Assembly (NCBI GenBank): GCA_036925085.1
Contig: JAUPFP010000040.1
Location: 434,001 to 498,000, forward strand
From: Brachycybe producta
Taxonomy: Eukaryota > Arthropoda > Diplopoda > Playtdesmida > Andrognathidae
Direction: 5' to 3'
DNA: 64,000 nt
Shown: positions 12,401 to 25,709 of the stretch, piece after piece
Position numbering within the stretch: position 1 is the stretch's first letter
Layout of the letters: the number at the start of each line of letters is the position of its first letter
Translations under genes and position numbers: made by a program
Notes under the pieces: generated by a model
Database searches by the model: none
What the model was told of the DNA's origin: nothing
The model's input: only the letters and a program-made list of their open reading frames with translations

Positions 12401-13430
12401 CAATTAGAAATCGGGACGAACAGAGGTTGGCTCCGCCATTTTATGACTACCGGCAATTTCTAATTGGTTTGTTGTGTGGTTCGACGTTGAAAAGGGCAGA
12501 GCATGTGGCGTCAGACTACATAATCAACAAAATTAGAAGTTGCCGGTCGTCATAAAAAAGGGCGGAGCCAACTTCTGTTCGTCCCGATTTCTAATTGCCT
12601 GTCTCTATAGATATTTAGTTTGCTTTTGCCCACCCAGACGGCGTCACTGGTTGCTAGTTCCCTCTGTTCACCATGCTCAGCAGAGGCAACATCCACTTAT
12701 TACTGTTGCCAACTACTAATTTGGACAGGGAATTAGAAATCGGGACAAACAGATGTTGGCTCCACCCCTTTTTATGACGACCGGCAACTTCTAATTGGTT
12801 TTTTATGTAGTCTTGACGTCAAATGCTCCGCCCTTTTCAACGTCGAACCACACAACAAACCAATTAAAAGTTGCCGGTCGTCATAAAAAGGGCGGAGCCA
12901 ACTTGTGTGTTGTCCCGATTTCTAATTGCCTGTCTAATTTGGTGTCTGCAAATGCAGTGGTGGCGCTAGTGTAGTGTCACCAGTAACTGTTGGTTGTTGC
13001 AAGGTTGGTTTTTTGCCTAATTTGCGCCTGGCCTAAGGTTTCATATGGCACCACCATTCTTCAGTGATGGTTTCTAGCCTTTTTTTTTTTGGATGTATTG
13101 CGTTCGATTAAGTAAATAAATGATTGATTCTCTCTCTCACACACTCTGGTTTTGAAGCATTGAAGCAAAATCGGTTAATTGCCAATGTAGAGATAGATAG
13201 AAGTTTCCCAAATTATAATCAGTAGTAGAAGAAAAAAGGACAAGAGACTAGAAAAAAGTCCTTTTTCATCATTATGGTCAATTGGTCCAACAACTTCATT
13301 AATAAAAGGAAAACTTCTCCCACAACAACAACAACAACAAAGAACAAAACAATTTAGCCACTTTTCAATTAATGTGGCAAATGAAAAGTCAACAGATTTT
13401 GTGTTTTGTCTTTACTTTTTCTCTTAAGAC

Positions 13431-13468
<38 letters not shown>

Positions 13469-16400
13469 GAGAATGAAGACATAAAAGTAAATTGAGCTTG
13501 GTTAATACGAAACACAAACTTGCGGTTTTTTAGACTGACTTGAGTGGGTTTCGTGTTAAATGGTCCCATTTCTATTTTTTTTTTGTTGTTGGCGCGCGCG
13601 TTCCACTTGGTACAACTTTTTTTATTTTAAGTGGAAAAGTGTGAAAATTAAAGTTGTGTTAATTTTCTGCACTTTTAAGTACAACTTTTATTAAAGCAAA
13701 TAAATTTGTAAGACATTTTCTTTTTGGCTTTTAAGTACTTTTGAAATTAAAAAGTTTTTAGAAACTTAATTTCTTGTATAACTTTTATTTTAACAAGAAT
13801 TAAGTTCATTCTAGCGTGTGACTTGTTTTATATGAGGAAATTATGACCAACTTGTGTAAATTTAAGCTAAAATTTTTTTAAGTTGGATGCTTAAAAGTAA
13901 AGGTGGAACGAATCCGAATCTTAAAAGATTCTCGAATCTCTCGAATCCTTCATATAAGAATGCTATATTATTCGTTAAGAAGATGCAAATAAATGAAATA
14001 ATATTAAATATTAAATTATTAATAATAAAAAACACAGTGTGGCACTAAGTGGTCAGGCTACAAGGTGATCCATTGGTGATCCGGATACAACATCGAAATT
14101 GCAACAATCGCCGGTTTTTTTTTTGTTAGGCAACGCTTCTATTGGACGGTCAATGGAGTTAAAACTAATTTTTACCAAAGTTTTTAACAGTTTTTTTTTA
14201 CGGTTAGGATTCGACAGATTCGAAAGACGAAAAAAGCGCGAAGATTCGAGTTTTCGAATCTCGAATATTCTTCAAGATTCGCGTGGGATTCGAGGATTTG
14301 AATGTCCCATCTCTACTTAAAACTAACACACAACTTTAGTGAAAACTAAGAAGAAATTACTTGACAATAATTAAAAGTGCCAACATGAGTTCGAGACAAA
14401 AACACAACAAAAACATCAGAAAAAGCCAATTTTGAAAATAAAACAAACCCGAAACAACTGTCAGCAGTATATACTCAAGATAAAAACCACAACATACTTG
14501 TGACAAAACACAAACTAATTTGAGGTTTTGTTTTGTGTTTCTATAGCTGTCCATAGGGGTAAATTACGCAACTGTTCTGTTTTTGTTTTAATGCTAACTG
14601 TCCACAACTGCACAGACAACAGTTGACAAAATGTTGCATAATACAGAGACAAAACACAAACCTTTTGACGTTTACCGACTTGCGACGGTACATTGGAATA
14701 GTTTATGTTAAATTGCAGACAAAACAAAACACAAAAGTCGCAGAAATGTTCTAGAATTGTCGCCAATTTGTCTCGAGACACTGCGTTTCTGTTTTGTTTT
14801 TGTTTTTGTTTTTGTTTTGTCAGCTCGATGTGGATCGGACATTAGGCAAGAACCAAAGTTGACACAACTGAACTGAACTGAACAAGAACTAAACTTGCCA
14901 AGTGCTTAAATTTAATCTTGAAACTAAATCAAATAAGTCAAAATGATATTAATGAAACCCTTGTTAACTAATAATGTTTTTGTTTTTTTGGTTTTGTTTA
15001 TAGAATCGAGATGGTGAAACCCCTTTGCACTGCGCAGCCCAATATGGACATGCTGATGTGGTGACCTTACTTCTTCAGCATAATAGCGATCCTTTGATTC
15101 GTAATTTGAAAGAGGAAACTCCTCTGGATCTAGCAGCTCAATACGGTCGTCTCGAGACGGTCGAAATCCTTGTCAGAACCCATCCGGAGATGTTGTCCGT
15201 GGGTCACACACGACGCCATTCGGCGTTGCATTTGGCCTCGCGTAACGGACATCGTCAAGTGGTTCAAGTACTGCTCAATTCCGGTTTTCCTGTCAATGCA
15301 CTCACTGATAGCGGAAGTGCCCTACATGAAGCTGCAACATTTGGTAAAGTGGACGTGGTCAGGGTACTACTAGACAACGGTAAGTTTCGACAAATTTCTT
15401 TTCTTGTCTTATTAATTCTCGTGTTTTGATTTGTCGTTGAATGTGTTTTTTTTTTTTCTTCGTCTTCTTCATTTCGATATATTTTATCTTGATTTGATAC
15501 TTTGCAAATTTTTTTTTAAAAAAAAAAAGGCATTGATCTCGAAGCCGAGGACCATCATCGTCGGACTGTGATGGACATTCTAGATGATCTCAAGTCGCAT
15601 AAATCTCAAGAAATTGCCACTGTCATACAAAGTATGCGCAGTTTTCCTTTCATTGTTTTTAGGGGTTTGAGGACACTAGGGCTGACAACGTTTTCGATAT
15701 ATCGATGTATTTTTTGAAATATCGTGTGATATTTTTTTAAAAATATCTTGCTTGATTGATATATTGAAGAATTGGAAAAAATCGGAAAAATTGAAAAAAA
15801 ATAGAAAAAACGAAAAACCGAAATAATCGAAAAAATAGAAAAAATCGAAAAACCGAAATGATTGAAAAGTAAAAAAAAAAATCAAAAAAACCAAAATAAT
15901 TGTGAAGTAAAAAAAAAAATTGAAAAAAACCCGAAATAATTGAAAAGTAAAAAAATGAAAAAACCGAAATAATCGAAAAAATACAAAAAATCGAAAAACC
16001 GAAATGATTGAAAAGTAAAAAAAAAAAATCGAAAAACCAAAATAATCGAGAAGTAAAAAAAAAAAATAAAAAAAACCCCCCGAAATAATCGAAAAGTAAA
16101 AAAATCAAAAAACCGAAATAATCGAAAAAAATCGAAAAACCGAAAAACCGAAATGACTGAAAAGTAAAAAAAAAAATCGAAAAAACCAAAATAATCGAGA
16201 AGTAAAAAAACACGAAATAATTGAAAAGTAAAAAAAAATCAAAAAACCGAAAAAATCGAAAAACCGAAATGACTGAAAAGTAAAAAAAAAAATCGAAAAT
16301 CCAAAATAATCGAGACGTAAAAAAAAAATCGGAAAAAAACCGAAATAATCGAAAAGTCGAAAAAATGAAGAACCAAATGAAAATCGAAATATCGAAATAA

Positions 16401-19400
16401 TTTTTGATATTCCGATTTTTTCTTTCGATTTTCTCGATATTTCAATCTTTTCCGGTTTTTCTCGATTTTCCGATAACTTAAAATATCAGACCGAATTCGA
16501 TTTTTCCAAAAATATCTCCAGCCCTTGAGGACACCTCTCTTTCTAAAGGGACGTCTGCACACAATGCAACAGGTGGAGACATTGATGTTGCTTTATGTCT
16601 CCAGTTGTTTCCATAAATATAAAACATACTTTATAGCAACAAAAGGAGCCCCAGGTGAAACATGTTGCATTAAGCTGATGACACATGATGCAATTTACAC
16701 ACAACAAAACCAGTTGTAGCAACTTGCAGTTTCCCCATTTGTTGCTAACAACTCTCATGAGTCATGACACAAGCAGCAGCATCCACCATGCTTCTTGCAA
16801 TTGTAGAATGCAGCTGCCAATAAACAACGATTGTTTGCTTTTGTGTGAAAATGAGATCAAGGTGGTGAACACCGTTGTCTTTTCTCCCCGTTTCAGTTGT
16901 AGTCACCTGACCGTAAAGGTGCGTTCTGACTACTCGTACTCGAGCTCGGCGAGGTGGCTCGTCGACAAGCGCGAGTAATGTAGACGGACTCGCAAGTGGC
17001 TATACAAGTAGCACGAGTAACGCAATCCAGGGGCTCGTCTGGCTCAGCTTGGTGTCTGTACATCAAAGAGGTGCCCGTCAAGACGTGCAAATCATTGGAC
17101 GGGACAAGTACAGTTTAGTTGACGCGCTGTATTCACGTGGCGTTTCTCCCAACAATGACTGCATGATAATAAACCTTGCACTGGTAATCAAAACTTCGTC
17201 GTCGCTCATCGGATCCGCACGAGTTAAAGCCTTGCGAGTAACTAAACTCTCAACGCGACCCCGAAGAGTCAACATGGGCCAGAGTACGAGTAGTCTGAAC
17301 ACATTCTAGTACCTAGTACACACCTGATAATTTAAATGCATTTAAATAATAAACGTGTTCTACAGAGCCCTGTGAAGGACAAACAAACAATATGTCGAAT
17401 TCAATTTATTCAGTTAATAATCTGAAAATATTGAGTTAATACTTAAATATAATTATATAAACTATTGACAAAATATTGATTTAGTATTTCAATTTAAAAT
17501 AATAATTAAAGTCAATTTTTATTTGGATTCATGTCCTTAACTGGATTCCGTATAATTCACCTAAACACATTTAATTTGAATTCATTTAACTCGTGTGTGT
17601 ACAAGGTATATAACACAAGTTGTTCATTGGTAATTGCACAAAACAATTGCTTGAAAATAGAACCAGGTTCTATTAGAATATTCAGTTGCTTCTGTGTTGT
17701 GAGCAACAATCTTGTTTGTTGCTGGAGAAAATAAGTTATGACAAATGTTTCAACATAAACGGAACAATAGAGCAACAAACAACTGTTGCTAGAAAATTGG
17801 TGTGAAAGTTGAACCGTGTGTCAACGCCTTTATGTCTCCGGTTTCCATAAACAGCCAAACATGGAGCAACACGAGGAAACATTGCGTCCACATACCAACA
17901 ACAAACGTTTGTTGATCTACCTCCCGAAAAATCAATCAACAAGAAAAGTCTAGTGGAGAGACCGTTCAAACTCGAGAAGTATCTGGAGACAGTCCCTACT
18001 TGTCAACTTGTCACATTTTTCTTTACCCCTCAAAATGGAAACACGCAACAAAGATGAGACATTTCTGAGACTTGCGACAGAAACTTCTAGATACAATGGG
18101 AAGACTTTGTTGCAGGAACGAACTTATTGAAGGTCGAAATGTTTCCACTTATTGCAATCTGTGTGGGGACTCACCTTTAGTTGTCAAAAAAAAAGAACTT
18201 AGAAAATTTGAACATCCGTAACGGTTTGAATTGTTTCTCGTTAGGCCACGGAACGCTTATAACGACTGCCGACTACGACATTCAAAATGCTAATAATAAT
18301 CCGTCACCCAAATTTCCCAATAACCCGTACGAGAATGTCGGTTTGCCCAAGTGGGCTTCCGTCGACGGTAGCTCATCGTATACGTCTGTACCTGTAACGG
18401 CATCTTCTCCCACTCCCACTTCAGTCTACCAAGTGCCACCCAAAACTCCGAGGTCCGTATCTGTGGACTTGGAAAGGAGGATCTCTGGGTAACGGCATTT
18501 TGAATGAGAAGGACTCTTTTATATCTCTATATCTTGACTGATGACGACAATTGTTATTTTGGATTAGAATGGACATGTATCAGATTCGTCGAACACCCGA
18601 ACCTCTGGAATCTAGTTTCGAAGGTTCTGATCTGAGTGGAACCTCCGTATATCAAACCCCTCCACCTCCTCGTGAAGTGGACGCCATGTCTATTGGGTCC
18701 TCTTATTACGAGACACCGCCCACACCTCGAGAACTGGTTACGAAAAGTCAGTTGCAGAGGACATCGTTGCCAGAAGGAGATCCATCTCTACTTTATCAGG
18801 CATGCCGCGGGATCTCTTCTTTTGTATCTTAGGGCTTGGGTTCACACTGATGCGGTGCGTACAACCGCAGCGATTTTTCTACGCAAGTTTGGCGCGTTCA
18901 CACAGGTGCGTTTTCTGTTACGAGCCGCCGCAACTGCGCCTCTGTGTGAAGGTTCAGGCAAGCTTGATTGTGTTGAAGGGTGATCACCCTGCGAACCGTC
19001 CTGTAGTGCCGGGCGGAGGAGGGCGAATCCCCATAGCAACAAACTGCATCTGCAATTCGCATTAGTTGGAACGGTTCCGCACTACCCGTACCCGCATCTG
19101 TGCGAACCCAGCCTTACATGACTTTTAAACAAGGCTGAAATTATACATCAAATAACATTACATCAATTTTTTTTAGCCTTTGGCTCGATGCACGCATGCG
19201 GTCTGAGATACTAGAAGTAATATGAGGCAATGCGCACATAACCTCCGTTCACGCGTGCGGCGCCGCACGTCCAATTTGCATGCATTTTTTGTGCCGTAGT
19301 TCCCCATAGCGCCGCACACGCAACTCCGGTCTCGTAGTACATTGTTGTTTATTGATCACATTGGGTTATTTACGGCAAAACAAAAAGCGCAAAATCAAAT

Positions 19401-22400
19401 TCTAAACAATTGGATATAGAAGAAAAGGCACGCAAATTGGACGTGCGATGCCGCTGCGGCAACGAAGGTATGTGTGTGCATTGTCCCCATAACTTAGACC
19501 GTACATGCGACGACGCAGCAGCGCCGTATGTCTAAAAAAAACGTATGCGTGCATCGGGCCTTAGGAACCTTATAGGATAACAAATAATGACGATTTTTTC
19601 TTCTTCTTTGCAACCCTATGTTGCGTATTGATTTTCTTACACACAAAAAAATAATCTCGTGTTTTCGTACCCTTGAAATAAAATAAAGGTTCCTCCACCA
19701 CCTCGCGAAGTTCTTAAACGGATGTCCGATCCATCAAACACAATGTCTATTCCGTTGCGTCATTCGGGTGGAAATCCAAATGGAGACATTCATAAGCAGT
19801 TGACCAGTGGTTACATGTCGATGATACCTTCTTCGTCAAAGGTGACTTTGAGGTTAAAAATTTATGAGAAAACTTCTGCTCTTGAACCTTGAAACGGTTC
19901 AAGAGGTTAGTTTTCTTCTGCACCTATTTAAGGCAGTGGTTCTCAAAAGGGTGGAATGCTAAATTTGGGTTGTTACCTTGATTATTGAATAACTTTTATT
20001 AAATTTAAAAGTTTTATTAAATAAAAAAAATAAGCAAAACATTTTTGCAAGGGTGTGCGCGCGTTCAGACTACTTGTGCTCGTGCTCTTACTCGTGATCG
20101 GTGAGGTGGGTCGTCAACGATCCCGAGTAATGTGGACGGACTTGCGAGCAGCGATACAAGTAGCACGAGTAACGCGAACAAAGGGCTTGTCTGGCTCCGC
20201 TTGGTGGTTTGTACATCAAAGAGGTGCTCGTCAAGACGTGCATGTCATTGGACGGGGACGAGTACAGTTTAGTTTACTCGCCGTTACGCGCGTGGCGTTT
20301 CTCCCAACAATTAGTGCGTGATAATAAAACTTACGCTGGTAATCAAAACTTTCGTAGTAGCTCTTCGGATCCGCACGAGTCAAAGCCTCTCGAGTAACTG
20401 AATTCTTAAATCCTCAGTTGACAAGAGCACGAGCTCAAACCCAACAAGACCACAAGCTCGAGTAGTCTGAACGCACCCGAATACGTACACATTAAATTCA
20501 AAATGCGTCATACCTTGAAGGCTGTGTAACCTGCAAAAGATGCACAAGCATGGTACGGGCTCGTACGGCTAGGCTTGCCACTAGGCTTCCTTTGTGGAGG
20601 ACAGTACTCCATTCGGAAGACACTTTGACATTTCTTCAGAAAGGAGGACTGTCCTCCACAAAGGAGGGCGGGTGGCACGCCTACGTACGACGGTACGGCA
20701 CACTTGTTAAACAGCTGTAACTAGAGGTGAGAGCCGAAGAGAAAATGAAATCGGCGGCGGCGAAATCAAAAATTATTGACGGCCACGGCGCAGTTCGCTC
20801 AAAGGGCGGTTTAAATTTTGTACCGCAACTTTCTAGCATATTATGACTATTATTGTATTGTACGCGACATGATTACGGTACGGGGAAATGTGCAAATCTG
20901 TACACAGGTTGTGCCAGTAAAAAAAACACTTCGCCGTGAAGAGGGGAAACAAGTTTGGGAATCAATGCTCTAAAGATATCAATTTTAGAATCGTGAGATC
21001 TAATATTTCTGTTGATATTTTTTTTTGGATGAATATATTTAGTATTTAAGACCACCGCAAAAACCACCGAGAAAGAGCATGAGTCCCCACTCTCCCACCA
21101 AATACCAAGTTCAGGCCGGACCACCTGGTGTGGCTTATGAGTACTTGTGTTTGGCGACCACGGGAGGAGGAGGAGGACCTTCCGAAGATGAAGATGCGAG
21201 CGAGAACGAACCGTGTACGAACAATTCCAAGCTTCAACCTTCTCAAAGTTTGGGTGATTACGTCGACATGAAAGTGAGACATAGTTTCGTGCTTTCGGCC
21301 GACAACGAATTCTTTAAGGAGTGGAAGAAACGTTACAAGGAAGACGACACTTCTCCGGGGTCGTGTTACGAAAACGTAGTTCCTCGATCGTTCTATCGAC
21401 GAGGCCCCGGTGGAACCGTACGGACGACAACGACGACGACGACCATCCGGTCTAAAAACGATTCGGGTACAGTTTCCGACTGCGAGAGGCTTCAGAAGCC
21501 AATCACTTTAGACTTTAAAAATAAGCGAAGAAGTTGGGATGATGGTGATCGGGATGTTTCCGTAGATGGCAACGGGATTTCGACAGATGAGGGTCAGCCG
21601 ATGAGTCCAACGGGATACGAACAACCTCCGACGCCGGATTTTCCTCCACCATCGCCTGGAACGGCAGAGTTAGGGATTCATGAGAAAATGAGGCCACTCT
21701 CACAAGTAAGACAAATGTTTTTCTAACTTTTTTTCCTTTTTGTTTTTACTGTTTTGAATGCAAAAAGTATCAAGACAAACAACCAAGAGCAATTCTTTAC
21801 ATGAATATTAGTCTTTTTTTGTACGGAGCCCTGTAAAGGACCTGCAAGATTTTTTTTTAAATCTCGAAATGCCGACTTTATTCTCGACATGTCGACTTTT
21901 AATCTTTTTTATTCGGCCACGTTAATTATGTCATGTTGCACGCACCATACTCTGGTAATTAAATTATTGAAAGCGCCCTCTTGTGGCAGCAAAAATTTAA
22001 TTATTAGAGTATGGTGCGCGCAACACGGCAAAATTAACATGGCCGAGTAAAAGAGAGTAAAAGTCGACATGTCGAGAATAAAGTCGACATGTCAAGATTT
22101 AAAAAAAATAGCAAAAGTCCTCTGCAGGGCTCCATATTTTTGTTGTCTACCACCGTTTAAAATGAAAACGTTTTAGCTTAAAAAAAAATTTGGACGGCCA
22201 TTTTTGTTGTTGAAAAAGTTGCAAGCAGAACTCGTTAAAAGTTGTAGAAAAAGTGGATCTTGTAAACGAAACATTACATTAGCATAAAAATTATTTCTTT
22301 TAAGATGACCTAGTATATGTATATGTATTTATTTTGTTTTTGTCTCATCAGATGGCGCCACTGCAGTGGTCGCTGTTATGTTCTATAGGAGGGACTCTTC

Positions 22401-25400
22401 CCCTCCCTTCACCCTTGCTAGGTGAAAGGAGGGAAGAGTCCCTCCTATTTTTGAGAAAATTTCTATTTTTCAAGTGAACGTTTTTCAGGAGGAACATTAC
22501 GGAAAAAAAATCATTCTTTTAAAATAAACTTTTTTTTATGATAGAACGTGATTTAAATATAAAGAAAAACGTGATTATTTTCCATAATAATTCCATAATA
22601 TAGTTATATAGTTTCCTTGTTTGTAACTTCCGGTAACGTAACGCTCAAAGCTTACTAACATTTTACTATTATATATATGTTAACTCCTGTCTTTGTTTCA
22701 TTCCTTGATTCCCTGTATGTGTAACGCTCTACAAACAAGGACAAAAACCTTGAAGCACGTCGGAATTTATGTAAATTTAAATGAACCGCTTTTTTTCTCA
22801 TGGTCAACTTTATGTTGCGCCCTCCCGATCCATGCCGTAAAACCATTTACCCTAAAGAAACATTTGCCCTAAAATCATTTACCCTAAAGGAACATTTACC
22901 CTAAAACTGCCCTAAAAATATGTTTGATAAGAATATGTCACAATAATTAAATTTACATAAGGTTGAGGAAAAATATTTCATTGTCAGAAATATCAAAATT
23001 TGGGCCATCTTCTATTACCGGTATTTTTTTGGCGAACATTCGCCAAACGTATGGCGAACATGCGCCGAAAATTTGGCGAACATTCGTCGAAAATATGGCG
23101 AACATTCGTCAAAAATTTTGCGAACAATCGCCAAAAATATGGCGAACAATCGCCAAAAATATGTCGAACATTCGTCAAAAATTTGGCGAACATTCGTCAA
23201 AAATTTGGCAAATATTCGTCAATAATTTGGCGAACATTCGTCAAAAATTTGGCGAACATTCGTCAAAAATTTGGCGAACATTCGTTAAAAATTTCGCGAA
23301 CTTTCGTCGAAAATATGGCGAACATTCGTCAAAAATTTTGCGAACAATCGCCAAAAATATGGCGAACATTCCTCAAAAATTTGGCGAACATTCGCCAAAA
23401 ATATGGCAAACATTCCTCAAAAATTTGGCAAATATTCGTCAAAAATTTGGCAAATATTCGTCAAAAATTTGGCGAACATTCGTTAAAAATTTGGCGAACA
23501 TTCGTCAAAAATTTGGCAAATATTCGTCAATAATTTGGCGAACATTCGTCAAAAATTTGGCGAACATTCGTTAAAAATTTGGCGAACATTTGCCAAAATT
23601 CGGCGAACATTTTTCAAAAATTTAGCGAACATTCGTCAAATCTTAAAAGATGGTTTTAGGGCAAAAGTCCCTTTAGGGCAAATGGTTTTAGTACAAATGT
23701 CCCTTTTGGGCAAGTGGTTTTTAGGACAAACATCCCTTTAATAAGTAACCCGCGTGATCAAGTGATGGAAAAACTTTTCATCATAAAAAAAGAAACGTAC
23801 AAATAATTTTTTTTTTGTCAATTTTACCGTCCTAGGACGGGCTACACTACTAGTAATTTAATATCTTAAGTTTGTTACATCTGGTAATCTTTTTGCTTCA
23901 TCTCGTTTTCTGTGTTAGGTTGTTATATTTGTCTTTTCCGCTATTTATTATTTCAATTTTTTTCCTTTATTCTTTGGAAATTTGAAATGAAAAAAATTCT
24001 CAGAAAAAATATTTTCATTATTTAGTCTCTAGCAACAAAGCAACCTATAAAATCAGAAGTTAACTTTATTAATGGTTCGTATTTTAGTGTATTCTGTCAT
24101 TGGTTTTTTTTTTAGGTTTTTAAGGTGGCTTTATAGATATTTATTTTGCTTTTATCCCCCTAGGCGGCGCCACTACAGTGGCATGCAATGTTACAGTATG
24201 TTTTATAGACTTTTTTGAAAAATTTAGACGGAAAAAAACGTCAAGCGAACTATATTTTTTAGAAACATTATCAAAAAATTGAAATTATTTTCAAAACTAG
24301 AATGACAAACGATTACGTTAAATCCTTTTATGGCAATATTTTAAAAAAATAAAACATTTTATCGAAGTTTGAAAAATGACCTGTTTTTTTTTTTTGGGGG
24401 GGGGGGGGGGGGTTCCATTGGCATTTCATGAAAAACTATTTTTGGCTTTTTTTTTTCCAAAACTGCTATAAAAAGTTTATTTTGAAAGATATCATCTTGC
24501 AAACATTTTTCGCATTATCACTGACTATTCTAGTTTCTAAAACACTTTGAATTTTTTTGTAATGTTTCTCCTGAAAAACGTTCGCTTGAAAAATAGGAGG
24601 GGAGAGGAGACCTCCTATAGATCATAATAGTCACTCACTGCAATGGCGCCATCTAGAGGGACAAAAGCAAAATAAATTTCTGTTCAGTCATCGTAATTCT
24701 AAGAATCGGCAAATGATTAAGTGAATTAGAATTAGGCAAAAAAAACAAATTCAACTGAAGAGAAGTTTCATTACCAATGGTACAGAGAAAAAACAAAACT
24801 GACGACTGTAATTTATTTTTGTCTCGTCTTAAGGAATACAAACGTCGTTCTCGAGACAACGAGACTCTGACCGAGGACGAAGTCTTCCAACTGATACGAG
24901 ACGCGGACGGAATCACGCTTCAGGTCGTTACGAAAGAAAACAAGTCCGTTTCTACGGAGAACATCGAGGAGGTCAAAGGGGATGCACCTTTTGCAGGTCT
25001 GAATCAATTGCTTTTTTTTCTTTGGTTTTTTTTTTCTCTGTGAAAATGCATTATTAGGTTAGGATTTTTATGCAGTAAAAACTTCAAAAATATGCATGCT
25101 TTTATGCTAGGTTCTGTTTATCTGTATGTAATGTTAAAAGTACATTTCCGGTCTTTTATTGGTTTGAACTTCGTAGAAAATATCAGCTGTTTCATTCAAA
25201 TTAGTGATGTGTGGTGATAGGTGTTTAGGAGAAAAAAAAATTATTAATTTAATTTTTCTGTCTATAAAGCCTCGTTTTGACGGTGGCGTTAGTTCTTTCG
25301 TGAGAATAGCTGTCACGAAATTCTTGCGATAGTTCACTCTCACGATAAGCAACTGTCTACATGTCCGTGATAGTTCTATCATGACAGTGTGACACAGGCA

Positions 25401-25649
25401 ATTAGAAATCGGGACAAACAGAAGTTGGCGCCGCAATTTTTATGACGACCGGCAACGTCTAATTGGTTGGTTATGCAGTCTGACGTCACATGCTCTCCGC
25501 CCTTTTCAACGTCGAACCACACAACAAACCAATTAGAGGTTGCCGTTCGTCATAAAAAGGGCAGAGCCAACTACTGTTTGTCCCGATTTCTAATTGTCTG
25601 TGCAGTGTGACGTCTACTTCAAAGATCATTCAGTCAACAAACAGTGTTG

Positions 25650-25709
<60 letters not shown>

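Noticed and set aside
15737-16213. Phe-rich minus-strand open frame
   Set aside because: Lies in an A-rich tandem interior of a hAT-like element; composition artefact.
21049-21051. Alternative acceptor for exon v7
   Set aside because: It would shift the frame relative to v6; AG at 21041-21042 keeps phase 0 and adds YLRPP.
22963-23574. 203-codon open frame with [10 protein letters not shown] repeats
   Set aside because: Translation of a 22-bp minisatellite; several frames are equally open.
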